Source: F2B08 sp046260445 (GTDB lineage Bacteria; Actinomycetota; Actinomycetes; Actinomycetales; Dermatophilaceae). Taken from it: a stretch of DNA of 23,840 bases. The stretch covers positions 1 through 23,840 of the forward strand of contig JBHEPF010000049.1 in assembly GCA_046260445.1 (NCBI GenBank). Direction: 5' to 3'. The translations under genes and the position numbers were made by a program. Under the pieces are notes generated by a model. That model ran no database searches, had not been told where the DNA came from, and saw only the letters and a list, made by a program, of their open reading frames with translations. Of this stretch, positions 16,459-22,643 are shown in pieces (the stretch's first letter is position 1; each line of letters opens with the position of its first letter).

Positions 16459-17617
16459 AGCGGGCGGTGACGGTGGCCGCCGCCGCCACGGCGGCGGCGA
16501 TGAGAGCCATCGTCGCGTAGGAGCCGCTGGCCTGGGCGACGACGGGTCCGATGGCCGGTGCCAGGGCGATGAGCACCGTCACCGGAGCTGCGAAGAACCC
16601 GTTGATCGTGCCGTAGCTCCGCGCGCCCCACCGGTCGACGACGGCAGAGGCCTGCACGAGGGTCTGTGCCCCGCGGACCGCGCCTGCGGCCACCGCGAGG
16701 GTCACGAGCGCCCAGGGCGGTCCGGGGACGAGGGCGAGGAGCGCGAGGAAGAGCGCGCTCAGGCCTGCCGTCGCCGCGAGTGGCACCCACGGCGCCGCGG
16801 CCCGGGGGATCGCGACGAAGAGCAGCCGGCCGATGATCTGACCTGCCCCGAGCAGGCCCAGGGCCCACGCTGCGAGCCCGTAGCTCATGCCCTTCTCGGT
16901 GAACAGTGGGATGACCGCCAGGGTGACCGCGAAGAGGGCGACCACCAGCGCGAGGGTCGAGACCTCGAGCATCCAGAACCGGCCGGTGCGCACGACGGCC
17001 CCGAGTGTGTGGTGGGGCAGGTCGGCATGCGCACGCGGGGACCAGCTCGGCTCGAGGGTGAACCAGTGCAGGGGCACGGTCGTCACGAGGAGAAACCCGG
17101 CGAGGAGGATGAACATCTCGCGCCAGCCCATGATGCCGAGCAGTCCCGCCACCGTGGGGGCGAAGACGGTCGAGGCCAGGCCGCCGGCGAGCGTGACGAT
17201 CGTCATCGGGCCGCGGCTCGTGGCTCCGTAGCGGCGAGCGATGACCGTGAACGCCGCCTGGTAGAGGACCGCGGACTGCGCCAGGCCGACGATGAGCCAC
17301 CCGGCGGCGAAGACCGGCAGGCTCGGCGCAGCGCTGACGACGACAAGTCCGGCGGGGCCGATGACGCTGCCGAACGTCATGATCATCCTGGGTCCCACCT
17401 CGTCGAGCCACCGGCCGACCGGGATCCCGGCCAGCGCGGAGACCACGAGCCCGATCGAGAACGTCAGCGTCACCTCGGGGATCGACCACCCGGTGTCCGC
17501 GGCCACGACGGGCGAGGCGACGATGAGCGCGTAGTAGAGGATGCCCCAGCTGATGAGCTGCCCGGCCGAGAGCGCGGCGAGCCGCCGATCCAGCCGAGGT
17601 ATGCCGCTCTGACGCAC
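16451..17617 (-). CDS. MFS transporter of unknown substrate
   Basis: Twelve-helix carrier of 388 residues with motif A-like GIPVGRWLDEVGPRMIM after helix 2 and a conserved second-half motif (GLLGAGQIIGRLLF). The Ala/Val-rich C-terminus (AAAVAAAATVTARFT) is encoded by GC-rich repeats. The GTG start at 17617 has no clear ribosome-binding site but a TAGCGT lies 8 nt upstream on the coding strand, which fits a leaderless transcript with a TANNNT -10 (inference). It converges with the ArsO-like gene, so a functional link is possible but not shown. Confidence 0.88.
   Translation of the reverse strand: MRQSGIPRLDRRLAALSAGQLISWGILYYALIVASPVVAADTGWSIPEVTLTFSIGLVVSALAGIPVGRWLDEVGPRMIMTFGSVIGPAGLVVVSAAPSLPVFAAGWLIVGLAQSAVLYQAAFTVIARRYGATSRGPMTIVTLAGGLASTVFAPTVAGLLGIMGWREMFILLAGFLLVTTVPLHWFTLEPSWSPRAHADLPHHTLGAVVRTGRFWMLEVSTLALVVALFAVTLAVIPLFTEKGMSYGLAAWALGLLGAGQIIGRLLFVAIPRAAAPWVPLAATAGLSALFLALLALVPGPPWALVTLAVAAGAVRGAQTLVQASAVVDRWGARSYGTINGFFAAPVTVLIALAPAIGPVVAQASGSYATMALIAAAVAAAATVTARFT
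16478..16499. terminator. GC-rich hairpin just past convergent stops (weak candidate)
   Basis: Perfect 10-bp inverted repeat CGCCGCCGCC / GGCGGCGGCG with a 2-nt spacer, about 20 bp beyond the flavoprotein stop but inside the C-terminal coding region of the opposing MFS gene. It may terminate the plus-strand transcript or simply reflect an Ala-rich codon run. Confidence 0.3.
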
Positions 17618-17643
17618 GAGGTGTCACGCTAGCGGGTGGGCGA

Positions 17644-17748
17644 CGAGATGAGGCGGTAGCGCCGAGGGGAGGCGCTCTCGCGGCCGGGTGGCGACATAAC
17701 GCCTCGGTATGCGGGTGCGCCTCGGGTCGGCAGGTGCGCCTGATCTCG
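17644..17748 (+). repeat. 105-bp intergenic palindromic element, copy A
   Basis: First of three 105-bp elements that align end to end. The termini are an imperfect inverted repeat, CGAGATGAGGCG at the left and CGCCTGATCTCG at the right, extending outward to 17640-17752. Conserved blocks at the same offsets in all copies are GCTCTCGC (31-38), TGCG (67-70), CCTC (77-80), TCGGCA (84-89) and CGCCT (94-98). Inner arms GAGGCG (17669-17674) and CGCCTC (17718-17723) can pair. It lies between the MFS start and tRNA-Pro, and so could carry or affect the MFS promoter. Confidence 0.85.
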
Positions 17749-17764
17749 CCGCGGGTCGAGCTGA

Positions 17765-17894
17765 TTCTGTCGGGGTAGCCGCCGTCGCGCCCCAGGCTCC
17801 TCCGTCGCCCGGTTCGCTCCTGCTCCCATCATCGGGCTCCCACGACAGAGGGCGAAGCCGACGCTCTCGCTTCGCCCTTCTGTCGGGGTAGCCG
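17765..17894. repeat. 17-bp direct repeat of the tRNA-Pro 3' end
   Basis: TTCTGTCGGGGTAGCCG occurs exactly at 17765-17781 and 17878-17894. The second copy holds the last 11 nt of tRNA-Pro (minus strand) plus 6 nt beyond its 3' end; the first lies 113 bp further downstream. There is no integrase or cargo between them. Confidence 0.8.
17843..17885 (-). terminator. Long hairpin downstream of tRNA-Pro
   Basis: Arms CGACAGAGGGCGAAGC (17843-17858) and GCTTCGCCCTTCTGTCG (17869-17885) pair over 16 bp with one bulged base and a 10-nt loop. The stem begins within the last two bases of tRNA-Pro on the minus strand, so it is positioned to stop transcription of that tRNA or act in 3' processing. No T-run follows on the minus strand. 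Confidence 0.65.
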
Positions 17895-17956
17895 GATTCG
17901 AACCGACGGCCTTCCGCTCCCAAAGCGGACGCGCTACCAACCTGCGCCATACCCCG
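17884..17956 (-). tRNA. tRNA-Pro (anticodon TGG)
   Basis: Folds as a 73-nt cloverleaf on the minus strand: acceptor CGGGGTA/TACCCCG, D arm GCGC/GCGC, anticodon stem TCCGC/GCGGA with loop TTTGGGA giving anticodon TGG (reads CCA and related Pro codons), five-base variable loop, and T arm with TTCGAAT. No CCA is encoded. It is divergent from tRNA-Gly with a 118-bp spacer. Confidence 0.95.
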
Positions 17957-18000
17957 GTGCCGCGCGGCGCATACTCATCTACTCATCGATCTCGCACGAT

Positions 18001-18030
18001 TTCACCGACTGCGGCAGCGGCCATTAGGCT
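18001..18030 (+). promoter_or_regulatory. Candidate promoter for tRNA-Gly
   Basis: TTCACC (18001-18006) and TAGGCT (18025-18030) with an 18-bp spacer lie about 45 bp upstream of the mature tRNA-Gly. Both hexamers match the sigma-70 consensus at several positions (four of six for the -35). The divergent tRNA-Pro promoter must lie in the same 118-bp spacer, but its boxes are not clear. Confidence 0.45.
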
Positions 18031-18074
18031 AGCCCTTGCTGTCAGTGCGGCCAAACGCCCACCGATCCGCGCCC

Positions 18075-18148
18075 GCGGGTGTAGCTCAATGGTAGAGCCC
18101 CAGTCTTCCAAACTGGCTACGCGAGTTCGATTCTCGTCACCCGCTCCA
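18075..18148 (+). tRNA. tRNA-Gly (anticodon TCC)
   Basis: Cloverleaf with acceptor GCGGGTG/CACCCGC, anticodon stem CCAGT/ACTGG around loop CTTCCAA (anticodon TCC) and T loop TTCGATT. Discriminator T18145 is followed by an encoded CCA (18146-18148), unlike the neighbouring tRNA-Pro. In M. tuberculosis a glycine tRNA also precedes tig, as I recall. Confidence 0.96.
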
Positions 18149-18241
18149 CTCTCGGGCACCGCTCGACATGCCAAGCCCGACCCGCCGAACCGTCCGTTGA
18201 CCCCGACCCCACCCCCCGAACCCACCTCTGGAGTGCCTGCT

Positions 18242-19702
18242 GTGAAGAGCGACGTTGAGAAGCTCAGCCCGACCCGCGTCAAGATGACCGTCGAGGTCCC
18301 CTATGACGAGCTCAAGCCGAGCATCGATGCCGCCTACAAGACCATCGGGGCCCAGGTCCAGGTGCCCGGCTTCCGCAAGGGCAAGGTCCCGGCCCGCATC
18401 ATCGACCAGCGCATCGGCCGCGGCGCCGTCCTCCAGGAGGCCGTCAACGAGGCGATGCCGCAGTTCTTCGGCCAGGCCGTCGAGGAGCAGCAGGTGCGCG
18501 CCATCGGCCAGCCGAGCGTCGAGATCACCCAGGTCCCGCTCGAGGAGGGCCAGGACCTCAGCTTCACCATCGAGACCGACGTCCGTCCCGAGGTCGAGCT
18601 CCCCGACCTCGACGGCGTGAATATCGAGGTCGCCGACGCCGTCGCGGACGAGAGCGAGATCGAGGAGCGGCTCACCGCTCTGCGCGAGCGCTTCGGCTCC
18701 CTCGTCGGTGTCGAGCGTGCGGTCGAGGACGGCGACTTCGTCTCCATCGACCTCACCGCGAGCATCGACGGCGACGAGATCGACTCGGTCACGGGTGTCT
18801 CCTACGAGGTCGGCTCAGGCAACATGCTCGAGGGCATGGACGAGGCCCTCCTCGGCCTGAGCGCCGGCGAGAGCAAGGACTTCACCGCGCCGCTCGCCGG
18901 TGGCGACCACGCCGGCCGCGACGCCGACTGCGTCGTCAAGGTCGAGTCGGTCAAGGTCCGCGAGCTGCCCGAGGCCGACGACGAGTTCGCCCAGCTGGCG
19001 TCCGAGTTCGACACCCTCGACGAGCTCAAGGCCGACCTCGCCACCCAGGCCGAGCAGGCTGCCAAGTACCGCCAGGGCATCGAGGCCCGCGACAAGCTCG
19101 TCGAGCACCTCATCGAGGTCATCGACGTCCCCGTGCCCGAGGGCATCGTCGAGGCCGAGGTCCAGTCCCACCTCGAGGGCGAGGGGCGCCTCGAGGACGA
19201 CGAGCACCGCGCCGAGGTCCAGGAGAGCAGCCGCCGCACGCTCAAGCTGCAGTTCATCCTCGACGCGATCGCGGAGAAGAACGAGATCCAGGCCGGCCAG
19301 GAGGACCTCATCGAGTACCTCATCATGCAGGCCCAGCAGTACGGCATGGACCCGAACCAGTTCGCCCAGGCCGTCGACAAGCAGGGTCAGATCCCGGCCA
19401 TCGTCGCCGAGGTCACCCGCCGCAAGGCCCTCGCGAGCGTCCTCGAGTCGGTCACCGTCACCGACGCCAGCGGCAACACCATCGACCTCGACGAGCTCGT
19501 GCCGGGTGCCGAGGACGACCTCACCGAGGGCGACTTCGAGGACGAGACCGAGGACGAGTATGCGGACGTCGAGTCCGCGGAGGACGCCGACTCCGACGTG
19601 GTCGAGGCCGACGTTGTCGAGGCCGAGGTTGTCGAGTCCGAGGTTGTCGAGTCCGATGTTGTCGAGGCTGAGACCGACGAGGCTGAGGACGACAAGGCCT
19701 GA
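18242..19702 (+). CDS. tig: Trigger factor (ribosome-bound chaperone, PPIase)
   Basis: Ribosome-associated chaperone of 486 residues that receives nascent chains. The N-terminal ribosome-docking signature GFRKGKVP is at 43-50; an FKBP-like PPIase domain follows (about 160-245: DGDFVSIDLTASIDG, GSGNMLEGMDEALLGLSAGE), then the helical chaperone domain. The last ~55 residues are strongly acidic, with (D/E)VVE(A/S) repeats. The GTG at 18242 has GGAG 9 nt upstream and gives the usual N-terminus MKSDVEKLSPTRVK. It is followed at once by an MFS gene, then clpP1 and clpP2. Co-location of tig with clpP genes is widely conserved. Confidence 0.97.
   Translation: MKSDVEKLSPTRVKMTVEVPYDELKPSIDAAYKTIGAQVQVPGFRKGKVPARIIDQRIGRGAVLQEAVNEAMPQFFGQAVEEQQVRAIGQPSVEITQVPLEEGQDLSFTIETDVRPEVELPDLDGVNIEVADAVADESEIEERLTALRERFGSLVGVERAVEDGDFVSIDLTASIDGDEIDSVTGVSYEVGSGNMLEGMDEALLGLSAGESKDFTAPLAGGDHAGRDADCVVKVESVKVRELPEADDEFAQLASEFDTLDELKADLATQAEQAAKYRQGIEARDKLVEHLIEVIDVPVPEGIVEAEVQSHLEGEGRLEDDEHRAEVQESSRRTLKLQFILDAIAEKNEIQAGQEDLIEYLIMQAQQYGMDPNQFAQAVDKQGQIPAIVAEVTRRKALASVLESVTVTDASGNTIDLDELVPGAEDDLTEGDFEDETEDEYADVESAEDADSDVVEADVVEAEVVESEVVESDVVEAETDEAEDDKA
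19595..19669 (+). repeat. 15-bp tandem repeat in trigger-factor tail, five copies
   Basis: Five in-frame 15-bp units of the form GA(C/G/T)GT(T/G)GTCGAG(G/T)C(C/T) encode DVVEA, DVVEA, EVVES, EVVES and DVVEA. Units 3 and 4 are identical. Change in copy number would lengthen or shorten the acidic C-terminus without a frameshift. Confidence 0.9.
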
Positions 19703-19703
19703 C

Positions 19704-20957
19704 TTGTCCGTCCCCGTCCATATCGACGAGACGGCGGCGGTGCGGGCGCGAGGTGCCCGCACCGCCGTCTTCGTCGTCTTCACCCTTGCCGGGATCGGCT
19801 TCGCGGCCATCGCGTCCCGGGTGCCCGACATCCGCGACGTCTTCGAGGTCAGCCCGCGCCAGCTCGGCATCATCCTGCTCTCGCTGGCCATGGGTGCCGT
19901 CCTCGGACTGCCGGTGGCCGGCAGGATCGCGGCGCGCATCGGTCATGCCAACACCGTCCGGCTCGGGATGGCCATGTCGGGCTTCGGTCTGCTGACCGTC
20001 GCCCTGGCGGTCCAGGTCGTGGCACCACGCCCGCTGCTCATGCTCGGCCTGTTCCTCGCGGGCTCGGGGGTCGGCATCTGGGACGTCGCGATGAACATCG
20101 AGGGCGCCGCCGTCGAGCGGCTCCTCGGCACCTCCGTCATGCCGCACTTCCACGCCGCGTTCTCGGCCGGCACGGTCGTCTCCGCCCTCGTCGGGGCCCT
20201 GCTCTCCCACCTCGAGACCCCGGTCGCCTTCCATCTCGTCGCGGTCGTCCTCACGCTGGCGTCGTTCGGGGTGTGGGCCACCCGAGCCTTCCTTGCCGTC
20301 AAGGTCGTCGAGCCCGTCGAGGTGCGCGACCTCGCCGACGGCACCGGTGAGGTGGACGGGGCCGGTGCGCAGCGCATACGCCCTGCCGCGGAGCGGTCGC
20401 CGTGGACCGAGCCGCGCACGCTCCTCATCGGTGTCCTCGTCCTCGCGGCCGCGTTCACCGAGGGCACGGCGAACGACTGGCTGGCCGTCGCGCTCGGCGA
20501 CGGCTACGGACTGGGCAACGGGGCGGGCGTGTTCGGCCTGGCCGTCTTCCTCACCTTCATGACCACGGGGCGGATCCTCGGGACGCGGTGGCTCGACCGC
20601 TACGGGCGGGTCGCCGTGCTGCGGGCGCTCTTCGTCCTCGCCGCCGTCGGCGCCGGGCTCGTCGTCTTCGGCACCCCGGTCCTGGCCTTCGTCGGTGCGG
20701 CCCTGTGGGGTCTCGGCGCCAGCCTCGGGTTCCCGGTCGGCATGTCCGCCGCCGCCGACGACGAGGACCGCGCGCCGATGCGGATCTCCGTCGTCGCGAC
20801 GATCGGCTACCTCGCGTTCATCGCCGGACCGCCGCTGCTCGGGTTCCTCGGCGAGCACATCGGGGTGCTGCGCTCGCTCACCGTCGTCGGTGCCCTGGCG
20901 CTCCTGGCGCTCGTCGTGCTCCCGGCCGCGCGCGAGCCGGAGCGGCGCGCCACCTGA
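19704..20957 (+). CDS. MFS transporter, YbjJ-like
   Basis: Twelve-helix carrier. The N-terminal block SRVPDIRDVFEVSPRQLGIILLSLAMGAVLGLPVAG resembles the YbjJ group, whose substrates are poorly known. Other segments include GIWDVAMNIEGAAVER and FTEGTANDWLAVAL. The start is uncertain: a TTG at 19704, one base after the tig stop, gives 417 residues, while an in-frame GTG at 19740 gives 405; neither has a strong ribosome-binding site, so coupling to tig is likely. It is inserted between tig and clpP1; in M. tuberculosis, as recalled, an MFS gene lies next to clpP2 instead. Confidence 0.87.
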   Translation: MSVPVHIDETAAVRARGARTAVFVVFTLAGIGFAAIASRVPDIRDVFEVSPRQLGIILLSLAMGAVLGLPVAGRIAARIGHANTVRLGMAMSGFGLLTVALAVQVVAPRPLLMLGLFLAGSGVGIWDVAMNIEGAAVERLLGTSVMPHFHAAFSAGTVVSALVGALLSHLETPVAFHLVAVVLTLASFGVWATRAFLAVKVVEPVEVRDLADGTGEVDGAGAQRIRPAAERSPWTEPRTLLIGVLVLAAAFTEGTANDWLAVALGDGYGLGNGAGVFGLAVFLTFMTTGRILGTRWLDRYGRVAVLRALFVLAAVGAGLVVFGTPVLAFVGAALWGLGASLGFPVGMSAAADDEDRAPMRISVVATIGYLAFIAGPPLLGFLGEHIGVLRSLTVVGALALLALVVLPAAREPERRAT

Positions 20958-20975
20958 CTTGTCGGCCTCCCGCGA

Positions 20976-20996
20976 GTGTCTGCCCAGGGCGGACAC
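20976..20996 (+). terminator. Hairpin after MFS gene
   Basis: GTGTCTGCC-CAG-GGCGGACAC forms a 9-bp stem (one T-G wobble) with a 3-nt loop, 18 bp after the MFS stop; outer CTCCCG/CGGGAG can extend it. No T-run follows. It separates the tig-MFS unit from the clpP genes. Confidence 0.55.
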
Positions 20997-21142
20997 CGCG
21001 ACCGACCGGGAGTATCCGAGCCGAACCGCGCGTTAGGGTCGATCGAGAGTGCGCGTGCGCTCGCATACGGACCGCATTCGACCGACCGCACCGACCGACC
21101 CACCCGATCCTGTGAAACCCCGATCCGACGAGGAGACCCTGC
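20997..21142 (+). promoter_or_regulatory. clpP1 upstream region
   Basis: Leader and promoter region of the clpP1-clpP2 pair. TAGGGT (21034-21039) fits a TANNNT -10 box; the matching -35 is weak. CGAGGAGA near 21128-21135 is the ribosome-binding site for the GTG at 21143. A ClgR box, expected upstream of clpP in many actinobacteria, was sought but not convincingly found. Confidence 0.4.
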
Positions 21143-21766
21143 GTGACTTCTTCTGGCATCACCGCGAACGGTCCAGGCCCAGGCATGGGTCCCGACGACC
21201 ACATCTTCAACCGGCTCCTCAAGGAGCGGATCATCTTCCTCGGCTCGGACGTGCGTGACGACAACGCCAACGCGATCTGCGCCCAGATGCTGCTCCTCGC
21301 CGCCGAGGACCCCGAGCGGGACATCTGGCTCTACATCAACAGCCCCGGTGGCTCGGTGACCGCCGGCATGGCGATCTTCGACACCATGCAGTGGGTGCCC
21401 AACGACGTCGCCACCGTCGCGATGGGCATGGCCGCCTCGATGGGCCAGTTCCTCCTGTCCGCCGGCACCCCCGGCAAGCGCTATGCGACCCCCCACGCCC
21501 GCGTCCTGATGCACCAGCCCTCGGGCGGGATCGGCGGCACCGCCTCCGACATCAAGATCCAGGCCGAGCAGATGCTCCATATCAAGAAGCAGATGGCCGA
21601 CCTTATCGCCCAGTTCACCGGGCAGACCCCCGAGCAGATCGAGAAGGACTCCGACCGGGACCGTTGGTTCACCGCGGAGGAGGCCAAGGCATACGGCTTC
21701 GTCGACCACGTCATCACCAGCGCGATCCAGGCCGGCGCGCCCGCAGACAACCCGGTGACGTCGTGA
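21143..21766 (+). CDS. clpP1: ATP-dependent Clp protease proteolytic subunit ClpP1
   Basis: Serine peptidase subunit (207 residues) of the Clp protease, cytoplasmic, fed by ClpX or ClpC ATPases. The catalytic triad is visible: Ser99 in GMAASMGQF, His124 in LMHQPSGG and Asp173 in DSDRDRW. YINSPGGSVTAGMAI is the conserved family segment. The GTG start has GAGGAGA upstream. It is followed by clpP2, as in other actinobacteria where two different ClpP rings assemble together. Length is normal; the Gly/Pro-rich N-terminus may be a processed propeptide. Confidence 0.97.
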   Translation: MTSSGITANGPGPGMGPDDHIFNRLLKERIIFLGSDVRDDNANAICAQMLLLAAEDPERDIWLYINSPGGSVTAGMAIFDTMQWVPNDVATVAMGMAASMGQFLLSAGTPGKRYATPHARVLMHQPSGGIGGTASDIKIQAEQMLHIKKQMADLIAQFTGQTPEQIEKDSDRDRWFTAEEAKAYGFVDHVITSAIQAGAPADNPVTS

Positions 21767-21813
21767 ACGACCGGCACGAGACGCGTCAGGCACGAGCACA
21801 GGGAGAGACATCT

Positions 21814-22467
21814 ATGAGCATCACCCCGACGGGTCGCCTCACGGTCCCCGGGCCGAGCAGCCGCTACATCCTGCCCTCGTTCGAGGAGCGCACCTCCTAC
21901 GGCATCAAGCGGCTGGACCCCTACACCAAGCTCTTCGAGGACCGGATCATCTTCCTCGGTGTGCAGGTCGACGACGCGAGCGCTGACGACATCATCGCCC
22001 AGCTGCTCGTCCTCGAGTCCCAGGACCCGGACCGCGACATCCTCATGTACATCAACAGCCCGGGTGGCTCGTTCACCGCGATGGCGGCGATCTACGACAC
22101 GATGCAGTACATCCGCCCCGACGTGCAGACCTTCGTCATCGGTCAGGCCGCTTCGGCCGCGGCTGTCCTGCTCGGCTCCGGCGCCCACGGCAAGCGGTAT
22201 GCGCTGCCCAACGCCCGCATCGTCATCCACCAGCCTGCGCTCGCCGGCGGTGACTACGGGCAGGCGTCGGACATCGAGATCCAGGCCAACGAGGTGCTGC
22301 GGATGCGCACCTGGCTCGAGGAGACCCTCGCGCACCACACGAAGCGCACGCCCGAGCAGGTCAACGAGGACATCGAGCGCGACAAGATCCTCTCGGCCGC
22401 CGAGGCTGTCGAGTACGGGCTCATCGACACGGTGCTCGCGTCGCGCAAGGCGACCCTGCAGACCTGA
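21814..22467 (+). CDS. clpP2: ATP-dependent Clp protease proteolytic subunit ClpP2
   Basis: Second Clp peptidase subunit, 217 residues. The triad is Ser114 (GQAASAAAVLL), His139 (IHQPALAGG) and Asp190 (DIERDK). RYILPSFEERTSYGIKRLDPYTKLFEDRIIFLG closely follows actinobacterial ClpP2 N-termini. The ATG at 21814 is chosen because GGGAGAG (21801-21807) sits at proper distance; an in-frame GTG at 21763 overlapping the clpP1 stop (GTGA) would add 17 residues. The two subunits are expected to form the mixed ClpP1P2 tetradecamer. clpX is not immediately downstream in this window. Confidence 0.97.
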   Translation: MSITPTGRLTVPGPSSRYILPSFEERTSYGIKRLDPYTKLFEDRIIFLGVQVDDASADDIIAQLLVLESQDPDRDILMYINSPGGSFTAMAAIYDTMQYIRPDVQTFVIGQAASAAAVLLGSGAHGKRYALPNARIVIHQPALAGGDYGQASDIEIQANEVLRMRTWLEETLAHHTKRTPEQVNEDIERDKILSAAEAVEYGLIDTVLASRKATLQT

Positions 22468-22487
22468 TCTTCGGGCGCTGCGGCGCT

Positions 22488-22592
22488 CGAGACGAGTCGT
22501 TCTTCCCGCAGGGAGGTGCTCTCGCAGCCGGAGGCGATATGTCGCCTGGGTGCTGCGGGGACACCTCCCTTCGGCATGTGCGCCTCGCCTCG
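22488..22592 (+). repeat. 105-bp intergenic palindromic element, copy B
   Basis: Second copy, starting 20 bp after the clpP2 stop. Terminal repeats are CGAGACGAGTCG and CGCCTCGCCTCG. It has the best-preserved fold: GGGAGGTG (22511-22518) with CACCTCCC (22562-22569), CGCAGC (22523-22528) with GCTGCG (22552-22557), and AGGCGA (22532-22537) with TCGCCT (22542-22547) around a TATG loop. In the outer stem it has a T-A pair where copy A has C-G. It may also serve as the clpP2 terminator. Confidence 0.88.
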
Positions 22593-22615
22593 GAGAGGGT
22601 CGGGACGGCGTCTGG

Positions 22616-22641
22616 GGAACCGTGCTGACGCCGATCACGTC
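22616..22641 (+). promoter_or_regulatory. Possible ECF-sigma promoter upstream of secreted protein gene
   Basis: GGAACC (22616-22621; preceded by GG) and CGTC (22638-22641) with a 16-bp spacer resemble the -35 and -10 of ECF (SigE/SigH-like) promoters. A start site 6-9 nt downstream would fall at the ATG at 22650, implying a leaderless mRNA. This is by-eye matching to a short, degenerate motif. Confidence 0.3.
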
Positions 22642-22643
22642 GT

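Noticed and set aside
17640..17894. Prophage or genomic island at tRNA-Pro
   Set aside because: Although a tRNA-end repeat exists, the interval is only about 113 bp and no integrase or phage gene is present.
17624..17950. Open frames on the minus strand beginning inside tRNA-Pro
   Set aside because: The first residues simply translate the tRNA sequence, a well-known false gene pattern, and the rest runs through the hairpin and the 105-bp repeat.
19595..19669. CRISPR-like array
   Set aside because: The repeats are contiguous 15-bp coding units without spacers.
20997..21142. ClgR operator upstream of clpP1
   Set aside because: CGC/GCG pairs occur, but none fits the spacing and flanks of the ClgR box I know (CGCYNANRGCG).
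21763..21813. Longer ClpP2 starting at the GTG overlapping the clpP1 stop
   Set aside because: The ATG at 21814 has a good GGGAGAG ribosome-binding site and matches the N-terminus of other ClpP2 proteins; the extension lacks family similarity.
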